Assembly: GCF_947179165.1 (NCBI RefSeq)
Contig: NC_077240.1
Span: 80,054,001 to 80,118,000 of the forward strand
Source of the DNA: Solanum dulcamara
Lineage: Eukaryota > Streptophyta > Magnoliopsida > Solanales > Solanaceae
DNA length: 64,000 bases
Direction of reading: 5' to 3'
The position numbers and the translations under genes are program-made. The first letter of the stretch is position 1. Each line of letters starts with the position of its first letter. Positions 45,100 through 56,149 of the stretch are shown in pieces. Below the pieces are notes generated by a model that saw only the letters and a list, made by a program, of their open reading frames with translations, was not told where the DNA came from and did no database searches.

Positions 45100-48000
45100 A
45101 TGGTGAGGACTAGAGCTACAATTACTGAGGGTGAGGCTGCACCTGCTGCTCGAGCCCCAGTACGCGAGCGAGGTAGAGGACGTGGTGGAGTCAGGGGACG
45201 AGGCCGAGCCAGGGAAGCGGCGTCTGCTCGTGGACGAGCTAGAGAGTTATCACCTGAGCCCATGTATGAGCATGAGGATGACTTGGAGCAGCAGACTGAG
45301 GAGCAGAGGCCATCCCAGCCTCCTGTGGTTCCCGATAGTGCTCCGATTCTTTAGGAGCTACTGGTTCGATTATTGTCTAGACTAGATGGTGCTCCTACCT
45401 CTGGTATTGTTTCAGGTACTGTAGGTTCTCCTATCACTGTTGGTGCTACACCGTCAGTTCAGGGGCCTAGTGTAGGATTTCAGACTCCTGGTTCATCTTC
45501 AATGCCTTCTATTGCACCTTCAAGATTTGCAGCTCCGCCAGTTTCTGCTAATGCTGCCATGTTGGTAGCTGAGCAGAAGAGTTTCGAGAGGTTCGTTCGA
45601 TTGGCACCTCCAAAGTTTGATGGTAAAGCCAGAGAAAAAGCCTATGACTTTTTGACTGAGTGTCAAGACAGGTTGTTCAACCTAGGCATTTTAGAGGCAC
45701 ATGGAGTTGCTTACACTTCATATCAATTTGCGGGAGTGGCCAAAGAATGATGAAGGTCAGTTCTTGCTCGTAGACCTATTGGTTCTCCTATGATGAGTTG
45801 GGAACAGTTTACTTAGGTGTTCCTTGAGAGATTTGTGCCTTATAGCCTTCGTGATCAGCGTAGGGATGAGTTTGACAGACTGGAGCAGGGCTCCCTATCT
45901 GTATCTGAGTACGAGACTCACTTCCATGAGTTATCTCGTTATGCTATGTCGAGTATTCCAACCGAGTTCGAGCGGATTTGCAAACTAGTGAAGGGATTCG
46001 CCGGTTATCTCCAGGAGGCTACAACCTCTCTTGTATTGTCTAGGGGTACGTTTCAGAGTATTATTGATCATGCCAGGATGATAGAGAGTATCCGACGTGC
46101 TAGACAGGGCGGGGCCAAGAGGCTCCATCGACAGGGTCAATTCAGCGATCATTCCTCCAAGGGTAAAGAATATTCGGGTTTAGGAACCCATGGTTATCAG
46201 GGCAAACCAGTCCAGGCAGCTATTCAGGGTTCTTCAAGCTCCGGAGGTCATTTTGACACTTCTAGTTATTCCCCACGGAGTTCAGGTCCTCGAGGTTGTT
46301 ATGTGTGTGATAAGTTTGGGCATAAGGCCCAAGATTGCCCCAAACGTGCTCCTTCTAATAGACGGCCTGGGGCACCAGTTATTCGTTCTATAGATGCTCC
46401 AACTGTTCGAGGTTCTTCGCAGAATACTAGAGGTGGCACCCATGGTGCTAGGGGTAGAGTACGAGGTGGTGCTCGTGGTGGTTCGCAGGCTAAGGGTGAC
46501 CGTCAGTTATGCTATGCTATACCGGGTAGATATGAGGCAGAAGCCTCTGATGCAATTATTACAGGTATTATTCCAGTTTGCCATCATTCTGCTTTAGTAT
46601 TATTTGACCTAGGGTCTACCTATTCTTATGTGTCGACTTATTTCAATGTGGGTATTGATTATGTGAGTGAGTCCCTTATTGTGCCTATTACTATTTCTAC
46701 CCCAATAGGTGAATCTTTAGTAGTGGATCGGGTATACAAGGGATGTTTGGTGATATTTTCGGGTAGAGAGACCCGTGCAGACTTGATTTTACTAGACATG
46801 CTTGATTTTGATGTGATACTGGGTATGGACTGGTTATCTCCTTATCATGCTATATTAGATTGTTATGCAAAGACCGTGACCTTAGCTTATCCCGGTTTAC
46901 CTAGCTTAGTATGGAAGGGTAATCCGAGTTCGTATCCTAAGGGGGTGATATCTTATATTCGTGCTCGTCGCTTGATGGATAAGGGTTGTTTGTCTTATTT
47001 GGCTCATGTACGTGATCTCACCACAGAGTCATCTCATATAGAAACTACGAGGGTGGTGAGAGAGTTTATGGATGTATTTCCTACAGACTTGCCGGGAGTT
47101 CCTCCTGACCGTGATATCGATTTTGTGATTGATTTGGAGCATGACACTAAACCCATCTCTATTTCTCCTTATCGGATGGCTCCGGCAGAATTGAAAGAGT
47201 TGAAAGAACAATTGGAAGATTTATTGAAGAAAGGGTTTATTAGACTTAGTGTATCACCGTGGGGTGCACCGGTTTTATTTATGAAGAAGAAAGATGGTAC
47301 TATGAGGATGTGTATTGACTATCGACAGTTGAACAAAGTCACTATCAAGAACAAGTATCCTCTCCCTCGCATTGATGATTTATTTGACCAGCTTCAAGGT
47401 GCATCGGTGTTCTCAAAGATTGATTTGAGGTCGGGTTACCATCTATTGAGAGTTCGGGAATCTGATATCCCAAAGACTGCATTCAGGACTCGTTATGGGC
47501 ATTATGAGTTTGTGGTTATGTCCTTCGGGTTGACTAATGCCCCGGCTGTTTTTATGGATTTGATGAACCGGGTATTTCGACCTTATTTGGACTCGTTTGT
47601 GATCGTGTTTATTGATGACATCTTGGTTTATTCCAAGAATGAGGCGGATCATGTTAGGCACCTGAGGACAGTCCTTCAGAGATTGAGAGAGGAGAAGTTG
47701 TATGCAAAATTCTCCAAATGTGAGTTTTGGCTTGAGTCCGTGACATTCTTGGGTCATATAGTGACCAAGGATGGTATTATGGTTGATCCAGCCAAAGTTT
47801 CAGCGGTTCATGATTGGGGTAGGCCTACTTCGGTTACCGAGATTCAGAGTTTTATTGAGTTGGCAGGCTACTATCGTTGGTTTGTTCAAGGATTCTCTTC
47901 TATTGCAGCCCCATTGACTAGGCTAACTCAAAAGACCGTGGCATTTCAGTGGACTGATGAGTGTGAGGCGATCTTTTAAAAGCTCAAGGAGTTACTCACT

Positions 48001-50006
48001 TCAGCACCTATTCTAGCCTTACCCTAGGAGGGTGTGGCATTTATTGTGTTTTGTGATGCTTCGAGAGTCGGCTTGGGTGGTGTATTGATGCAAAAAGGTA
48101 GAGTTATAGCTTATGCTTCTCGACAGTTGAAGGTACATGAGAAGAACTATCCTACCCACGACTTAGAGTTAGCAGCGGTGGTGTTTGTTCTAAAGTTGTG
48201 GAGGTATTATCTCTATGGAGTGCATTGCGAGGTCTATACTGACCACCGTAGCCTTAAGTATATCTTTTCTCAGCCGAATCTGAACATGCAGCAGCGTAGG
48301 TGGTTAGAGTTATTGAAAGACTATGACATTACCATACTTTATCATCCGGGCAAAGCTAATGTGGTAGTGGATGCCCTGAGTCGCAAAGCATCTAGCATGG
48401 GTAGTTTGGCCTTTCTTAAGGCTGTGGAGAGGCCTTTGGCGTTGGAGGTTCAGTCATTGGCTAGACAGTTGGTCCGACTTGATATTTCTACACATCATGG
48501 TATTTTGGCCTTTGTGGAGGCTAGGTCTACTTTGATGGACTAGATTCGTACACACCAGTTTGAAGATGAAAAGTTGAGGGCCATTCGAGACAAAGTGTTG
48601 AGTGGTGAAGCAAAATCAGCCTCTCTTGATCAGGAAGGAGTTTTGAGGATTAATGGTCGCATTTGTGTGCCCAAGGTTAGTGAATGGGTACGTATCATAT
48701 TAGAGGAGGCTCATTGTTCCAAGTATTCGATTCACCCGGGAGTGGCAAAGATGTTTCATGACTTGAAACAACACTATTGGTGGTGTGGCATGAAGAGAGA
48801 CATTATTGATTTTGTGGCTAAGTGTCTAAATTGCCAACAAGTAAAGTATGAGCATCAGAAACCAGGTGGTCCTATGCAAAGGATGCCCATTCCTGAGTGG
48901 AAATGGGAGCGTATCACTATGGACTTCGTGTCTGGATTACCCATGGCATTGGGTAAGTATGACTCTGTCTGGGTGATTGTGGATCGATTGACCAAATTAG
49001 CCCATTTCCTTCCGGTGAAGACTAGCTACAATGCGGATCAGTTAGCTAGGATCTATCTTCGTGAGATTGTTAGGCTGCATGGGGTGCCTATCTCTATTAT
49101 ATCAGATCGGGGTTCAGTGTTCACCTCTCACTTTTGGAAGGCATTACAACGTGGTTTGGGTACGCGGCTAGAGATGAGTTCAGCATTTCATCCCCAAACC
49201 GATGGTCAGTCCGAGCGGATTATTCAGGTGTTGGAGGATATGCTTAGGGCCTGTGTGATTGATTTTGGTGCCCGATGGGACCAACACTTGCCCTTAGCAG
49301 AGTTTGCCTATAATAACAGTTATCACTCCAGCATTCAAATGACACCATTTGAGGCATTGTATGGTCGTAGGTGTCGATCACCCATTGGATGGTTTGATTC
49401 TGTTGCGGTTGATGCATTGGATACTGACTTACTTAGGGATGCTGTGGAGCGGGTACATTTGATTCAGGGTCGACTATTGACAGCTCAGAGTCGTCAGAAG
49501 AGTTATGCTAATAGGAGGGTTCATCCCTTAGAGTTCATGGTGGGTGATTGCGTGTGGCTTAAAATATCGCCATGAAGGGTGTAATGAGGTTCAGAAAGAA
49601 GGGCAAGCTTAGCCCAAGGTTTGTTGGCCCGTTTGAAATCCTGAGGAGAGTAGGTGAAGTGGCGTATAAGTTGGCCTTACCCTCTAAATTATCAACTGTC
49701 CATCCGGTGTTTCATGTTTCCATGCTTCGCAAGTACATACCGGATGAGTCTCATGTGATTTCTTATGATGCGGTAGAGTTGAGTCCGGATTTGACTTATG
49801 AGGAGGAGCCGACAGTTATTCTAGATAGGCGGCTTCGTAGACTCAGGACCAAGGAGGTCACTTCGGTCAAGGTGTAGTGGCAGCATCGGCCTGTTGAGGA
49901 GGCGACTTGGGAGTTAGTGTCTGATATGCAGGCTCGGTACCCTCAGCTTTTTGAGACCCCAGGTACTTTATTTTATCTTATGTTCGAAGACGAACATCCT
50001 TTTTAG
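45100..50006 (+). pseudogene. Gag-Pol polyprotein of the second gypsy element, many stops
   Basis: Start ATG 45100. The frame is kept to ~49560, but stops occur at 45352, 45748, 45751, 45814, 47977, 48025 and 48541. A one-base loss near 49570 shifts the frame, another stop follows at 49875, and the natural end is 50004-50006. Order: gag with an Arg/Gly-rich tail and zinc knuckle [14 protein letters not shown] (~46298); protease with [12 protein letters not shown], where Leu replaces the usual Ser/Pro in the D-x-G motif; reverse transcriptase with [10 protein letters not shown]; RNase H with YTDHRS; integrase with HPG...CLNCQQ zinc finger and HPQTDGQSER; chromodomain-like ATWE end. Nearly all stops stand at Gln or Trp positions of the family. 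Inactive. Confidence 0.92.
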
Positions 50007-50016
50007 TGGTGGATAT

Positions 50017-52089
50017 TGTAATGATCTTGAGGGTGATTTTTGAAAATTTGTACAAAACACGCGTGAACAGTAACATGCGTGAACAGTAACTTTTTGGGCA
50101 GAAAATGCCCCTTTCTTCCCATTTCAATATTTTCATCATTTGTTTGAGTTCTTGAACTCCTTAAGGTGATTTGAGAAAAGATTTTCGAGGAAAAGTGTTA
50201 GGTAAGTGATTTTTGACCTAAAACATTCCTTTTTCATTAAGTTTTTGACGATTTTAACACTTAAATTTTAGTTTCAAACCCCAAAAATCTTTATTTCTTC
50301 CCTAATCCGAATTTAAGGAAAATTGTGATTTCCAACTCATTTTGAGCTCTATTTTTATGAGTTTTTCAACCATGAGTTCCTTATTACCAATAGAATGTGA
50401 TTGTTCAATAAATTTCCAGATTTGACCATTTTTGAAAATAGTTAATTTTTGGACCATTTTACCCCCGGTTCTGAAACCTATCAATATGGGTGTCATTGGA
50501 CTCCTTGTGATATGTATGTTTCATTGTTGATAGTGTTTGTCATTCCGGGCACTGAATTCGAGAGTTGCTTGTCCAGTGGAGGTATTCGAGTGCGGTTTCG
50601 GCAATTGAGGTAGGTTTGGCTATCTTTCTTTGAGATTGAGATGGGGTAATTAGTCATTCATATGTTATAGACTTTGGGATGGGGTTGTAGTATGAGTTGA
50701 GAATGTTATATATATTGTGATGTCCGTGTGGAGGCTTATTTATTAATGTGTTGCCGTGACGGGGTTTATTTGTATTACATAGCCCGTGTGGGGGCCTTAT
50801 TTGTTATCTTATTTGATTTGAGAGCATGTGAATTATGATTTGCCTAAGAGAGAGGCTTGAGTATATTATTTGACTTGTGATGCCGCCTGAGAGATTGAGT
50901 TGGGGTTTTTGAGCATACTTGAGTATTGAAATATTATTAAGAAAGGAGTGAATATTTAAATGAAAGTGTGTTCTTCCCGTTACTATTTATTAAGGGTGAA
51001 TATCATGTGTAGGTTAAGTTTTGAGAACTTTGAACCTTATACCACATGTGAGTTGATTATTACTTCCATGCATAGGTGTTTTGATGCATTCATCCTCATT
51101 CATCATATCATGAAACATGGGAAGTTGAGAAATATGGAAATTCTTTTTGAGAAAGAAAATGAAACACCTTTAAACCTTTGTATCTTGAGTCCCTGACCGA
51201 GGCAGTTTTCCGGCAGGGTAGTGGATGCATTGTGATCCTAACCTTTGTATCTTGAGTCCCTGACCGAGGTAGTTTTCCGGCAGGGTAGTAGATGCATTGT
51301 GATCTCTTGACCACGAGGAGGTGACAAGGATAATGAGATATTGTGATTGAGGTATATGGTCTGCGAGACCCCCATGGGTCCTGCTTGGTAGCACAGCTCG
51401 GCAGGTGTATACGACAGGCTGTGCGACAGTCTTGATTCCACCGTACCACCACATCATTGCATCATCATATTGCATTGCATTGCATTGATATTTGTGCTGC
51501 TTGAATTATTCGATTAATTGTGATTATGAGTTGTTATTATGGGTTTACTTTACTCGTGCCACTATATATATAAATTGGCGGCACCGATGCCGAAGTGGGA
51601 CTTTTCTGTATGCAGGTGGAAGCGTTCCTTAGTTTATTTCATAGGTTTGATTAATTCCTTATACTCAGCCAGCTAAAACCTATTGAGTACATGTGAATTG
51701 TACTCACCCCTACTTCTGTGTCCCTTTTTGATGCAGATACTAGTCGGGGTACCCCACGTGGCAGTTAATATTCTAGCAGATTATGTATTTTCAGATTAGT
51801 GGTGAGGTCCCAGAATTTGGATCGTCACTAGTCTATCTTTATTTTTCAGTCTTTTATATCATTCAGAGACTTATGTTGTATCTTCAGATTCGAACCTTGT
51901 ATTAGATGCTCTTTATACTTATGACACCAGGTTTTGGGATAATTTCTTCATTATTATTTTTTCTTTTTATTTAAATCGTGGCATCACTTTCCTCTTTGGG
52001 AGTCTTGTATGAGTTTTATTTTTAGGGTTACACATCAGATTGAGTTTTGAGATGTGTGCCATCATGACCTCAGTTTTTGGTTCGTGACA
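50017..52089 (+). repeat. 3' LTR of the second gypsy element
   Basis: Repeat of 42806-44893 with scattered substitutions and only two units of the 16-bp ACGCGTGAACAGTAAC repeat, one of them mutated. Followed directly by the ACACG target copy. Confidence 0.92.
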
Positions 52090-52094
52090 ACACG

Positions 52095-55000
52095 TCCCGA
52101 AAGTGGACCAAAAATATATATAACAACTGGCTAGTCTCAAAAGGGAAAAGATGGGCCATCCATACTGAAGGAGACAAGAATGATCCAACAAGATCGATCT
52201 ATCCACAGCGGTAGCTGGTGCTCGATCCTGCATCACGAAAGTAGATGCAGAGTGTAGTATGAGTACCAAGACAACAGGTATCCAGTAGGCATCTTAGGTC
52301 GACTGAGCAGAAAAGGTAGAGATAATATGAAAAAGAGGAATAGCCTAAATAAGAGTCAACATAAGCATCAAAAGGGTGAAAGAGTACTACCTATGAGAAC
52401 TACAACTAACTATACTCAACTGAGCCCCCATAAGCCCAGCCGAGACACTCGTGCACAAGTTAAATAAAAATCCGAACGAACCCCCACAAGCCCGCCGAGT
52501 ACACAGAATAGCTACAACTACCAAGGCTAGGAACCAAGAATCTGCGATGTTAGGAACCGAAATACTATATCATTTCCAAACCCAGAATCTCCAAGAGTCA
52601 ATTGATCTAGGGGTGACTTAGGGGTCGAGGCCAGGACTGGGACCCATATGCTCATCCAAATATTCAAAGTGGCCAAGGCCGAGACTGGATACCCGGATGC
52701 TTGCCATAATATATAAGTGCGGTCGAGGCCAGAACTGGGTACCCGGATGCTCGTTGTAATACATTGGTATGATCGAGGCTGAGACTGGGTACCCGGATGC
52801 TCGTTATACTAGCAAGCCGGTAGAGGCCAGGGCTGAGTACCCGGATGCTCTCCGATAATTCAGAATAGAGGCCTAGACTTGGTACCCGGATGCTCACAGA
52901 TAATTTATCCATGATGACAAACATTCTACTTCCCAACTAGAATACAACAGTACCAAAAATCTTTTCCCAAATGAGTCAACCGATATGCCGCCAAAATTGA
53001 AGCCAGAGCCAAAGTCAACGATCACGAAATTTAGTATTGCCGACGTATCACGAAAGTCACGATTGTATCGATTTATGGATGATGATATTTTTAAGAGCAA
53101 GGGTAACACCTAAATAAGGCCAAACTACCAGGCACTAGCCCGCTACACCATTCTACAAGGATCTAAGTCCACCGGAGCGACGCCGGAACATCTAAAGAAA
53201 GTTTACATCCTATAATAAGGCTAACATACCCCATAGTATCAACAACATGCTCATTCAACTCTACTTATAATACTAACAAAAACGACGAGATACACATGCT
53301 TCTAAATATCCGAAAAACCTGATAACAAGCCTAAAGCATGATTTCTAACACCTAAAATATACAATCAAACTACCCAACGCACTATTTCAACATGCTTTCA
53401 CATATTCCAACGCAATCTAAAGAAAGATAAAAACGTAGCCTACATGTAGGCTAAACACGCGGGGTCCAAATCACTTATCGGAGCTTTTCCCTTCCGAAAT
53501 ACCTCAGAATGCTGCCACGCTATAAAAAATAGAACTATGACGTTAATACGGTCGTTTAGATACTAATTTCATAATATTTGGAGATGGACCAATTTCGGAG
53601 TCTAAAACAGAAAATATGGGACTCATATATGGAATTTTGGATTTGATCCCCAAAACAGGTTCTAAATGTCACCCAAGCTCACAAATTTATAACACAATTT
53701 GGGGTGGAAAAATAACACAAGACGATCAAACAATCAATTCCCACATTTTCAACGAAGAAAACAAATAAGGCAACCTCTTTATGCGTCGATTTCTCAAAAA
53801 CAAAAATCTCCCAATCAAAACAAATTACACCATGACATTCCTTGTGAAAACCCCACAATCTAGCCTCAAGAATCACTCAAAACAGAGTTATATTGACCAA
53901 GTTACACTCTCTCAAAATTCAATAAAATTTAATTCCGAAAAATACTAAATCTGCAGCTAAAAATTAATTCATTACCTCAAACAACATGCCAAAATCAGAT
54001 TCTGAAACTACCACAATGTTCTCAAAATTCCACGCAAGATAACCTCTGAAATCACCCAAATCGAATTTATATAGGTCAAGAAATAACTTGTCAAAGTTCT
54101 TCAAAAATTCATTCCGAAAATGGACACTGCTGAGAATAAAATCATAATTTTTACATGAATCGAATGCTCCAAATTAGTTTTCAATCTCTTCAATATGTTC
54201 TCCACGAAAAATCTCACAAGTTTGTCTTTTAAATCACCTAATTTGGAGTTATATAACTCAAGTTATGGGGTTTTAAAGTTGGAGAAAACCCCCCCTTACA
54301 AAAAAATAAAGCTGCTGCAAGTTTTTTTTTTTTTTTTTTACAGATTTTGGAAAAATCCAAAATCTCCGACGGGGTGCTCGGGATTCGTTCGGAATCCGAT
54401 AAAAATAAACCAGATATGCTATCCACTAAATTCGACATTCTGGACTAAATGGTGCATTCAGAAATCCCATACGAGATCATTTTAATAAAAAGTGGGTCCC
54501 ACACCTAAGAGCCCTTTTAAACCACATTCTACAACGGGCCTCGAGATTAGACCGGAAGCCTCGAAAAGCAAACGAAGGGTCGTTCTAGACCAAAATTGAC
54601 ATTCTGGAACTAACCGCACTGTCAGAATTTTCATTCGAGCACATTTTCCAAAAATGTTGACCAAAGTCAACCATATGCTAACTTTCAAAATCAAAAGCGC
54701 CAAAAAATCCCAAACTCGTATCGATTTCCTCGATAGTCATTCCAACAGTGCTACAAGCCTAATTTGGGTATTTCGGAGCTGATGGAACCATCAAAATTTG
54801 AATTCGAGATCTCATTGACCCAAAACTCAAAAAGTGGCAACTAAACCAACTTAGGCCTTCAAAATTTCAAAACGGACTCGGTACCTCTAGAAATTCAACC
54901 AACACTTCTAGACCAAAAACCATCTCCTGAATCCAACGGAGTCTTCGGAATTCCATTCCGAGCATCGAAACTTCAAAAATTGACCAAAGTCAAACCTTGG

Positions 55001-55300
55001 CTTAAAGTTCCTCAAATTCTCAACTCAAGGCCTCAAATCTTCGTTACAACTCCAAAACTGATTTCGTAAAATCTCCTAAGCCAATCTCGACATTTTGGAG
55101 CTGCTGGAATTGACGGAATTTCGTTCCGAGACCCCTAGCTCTAATTGACCCCAAATATCCCTTTTTAATACTTAAAACTTATGAAAACTCAAAATTTTCA
55201 AAAACTTAACTTTTCATAGAATTTTCTAAAAATCAACACCCGGTAACAATTAGAAACGACTCGGGGCATCTAAAAGGAGGGGTAAAATGGTCATTTTCGT
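52095..55300. mobile_element. Right part of the older LTR-like element
   Basis: Continuation of 42557-42805 after the inserted gypsy element. It has no coding sequence. Six spaced motifs (GAGGC...ACTGG.TACCCGGATGCTC type) stand at 52625-52895, and the end shows GGGGTAAAATGGTCATTTTC near 55280, which I remember from ends of several Solanaceae LTRs. The terminal CA and target copy are not recognisable, so the exact end is uncertain. With both parts the element is ~3.4 kb; solo LTR is the best guess. Confidence 0.5.
52625..52895. repeat. Six spaced TACCCGGATGCTC motifs
   Basis: GAGGCC(A/G)(A/G)GACTGGGTACCCGG-type blocks recur every ~45-60 bp near 52627, 52674, 52723, 52774, 52823 and 52869. The pattern is like the motif array in the solo LTR at 28727, with a different sequence. 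Part of the LTR-like element, noncoding. Confidence 0.7.
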
Positions 55301-55527
55301 TGTAGTGACTATAAAAGACATAGCAAACTTATAGTATCTTCTAGTAGTTTGTATTATTATTGTTGTTCAATTAAAATGAGCATAAATAATGAAGTGATAT
55401 GGTCACACGAATAATAACTGACCCTAAGTTTTAATTTTAATGTTTCATTAATTGTTTATATATATATATTTCAAATATGGGTTATTAAGGCAATGCAGAT
55501 TTTTAATAAAAATTTGCTCACATGACA
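55301..55527. other. Short spacer before the copia element
   Basis: AT-rich, no features recognised. May be original spacer DNA between the two transposons. Confidence 0.4.
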
Positions 55528-56033
55528 TGTTGTGGGGTCCATCCCCTGTGATTTTTTGGTCAACAATTGCTGCTACAATTATTGTCAAAAGTGCAGCTGA
55601 AACTTGTTAGTCAACAATTGCGGCTGTAATTGTAGTCAAAAAGCGCAGCTGAAATTGTAGCTCTTTCTTCTTTTATAAATTGAGAGTTTGTGATTCAGTC
55701 GATACACACTAATTCATAGAGAGGACTGTGAGGTTTTCATAAACTATATATAATAAAATAGTCTGTGAAGAAAAATAGAGTTTGAGCGATATTTTAGTAA
55801 GGTGGTAAATCAAAAGAGTGTTATTCTTTTTGAGTGTGTAGTAGTCATTATTTGAGTATTGCGGTGTAAAATTCCTTAATATAGTGATATCAGTTGCTCC
55901 TCTTGACCCATGGTTTTTTCCCTTATTTAAAAGGGTTTCCACATAAAATTCTTGGTGTCATTATTTTTCCCATTTTATTTCTACTATTTAGACCATATAT
56001 ATTTTTGTGTTAGTCCGTTTCTTCCCAATAAAC

Positions 56034-56044
56034 TGGTATCAGAG
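56034..56044 (+). other. Primer-binding site of the copia element
   Basis: TGGTATCAGAG, matching the 3' end of initiator Met-tRNA, a few bases after the LTR end. Confidence 0.7.
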
Positions 56045-56149
56045 TAATATTTTATCTGAGTATGCTCTGTGGTTGCAGCACAGTCTGAACTTCCACATTA
56101 GAAAAAATTTACTTTGATTTGCAATAGTTATAATTTTTGGGGGAAAACG

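Larger units (their letters stand above)
42806..52089 (+). mobile_element. Complete Ty3/gypsy LTR retrotransposon with ACACG target duplication
   Basis: 5' LTR 42806-44893 (2,088 bp), 3' LTR 50017-52089 (2,073 bp), both TGTAATGA...GTGACA. ACACG stands at 42801-42805 and 52090-52094. Primer-binding site at 44896, gag-pol 45100-50006, purine-rich AGTGGTGGA before the 3' LTR. The LTRs differ by a small number of substitutions and by one 16-bp tandem unit (three copies of ACGCGTGAACAGTAAC against two), so the insertion is older than that of the element at 486-10105. The polyprotein is broken by many stops and one frameshift. Confidence 0.95.

Noticed and set aside
45000..45263. Pro/Arg/Ala-rich antisense frame
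   Set aside because: Shadow of the Arg/Gly-rich N-terminus of gag on the other strand.
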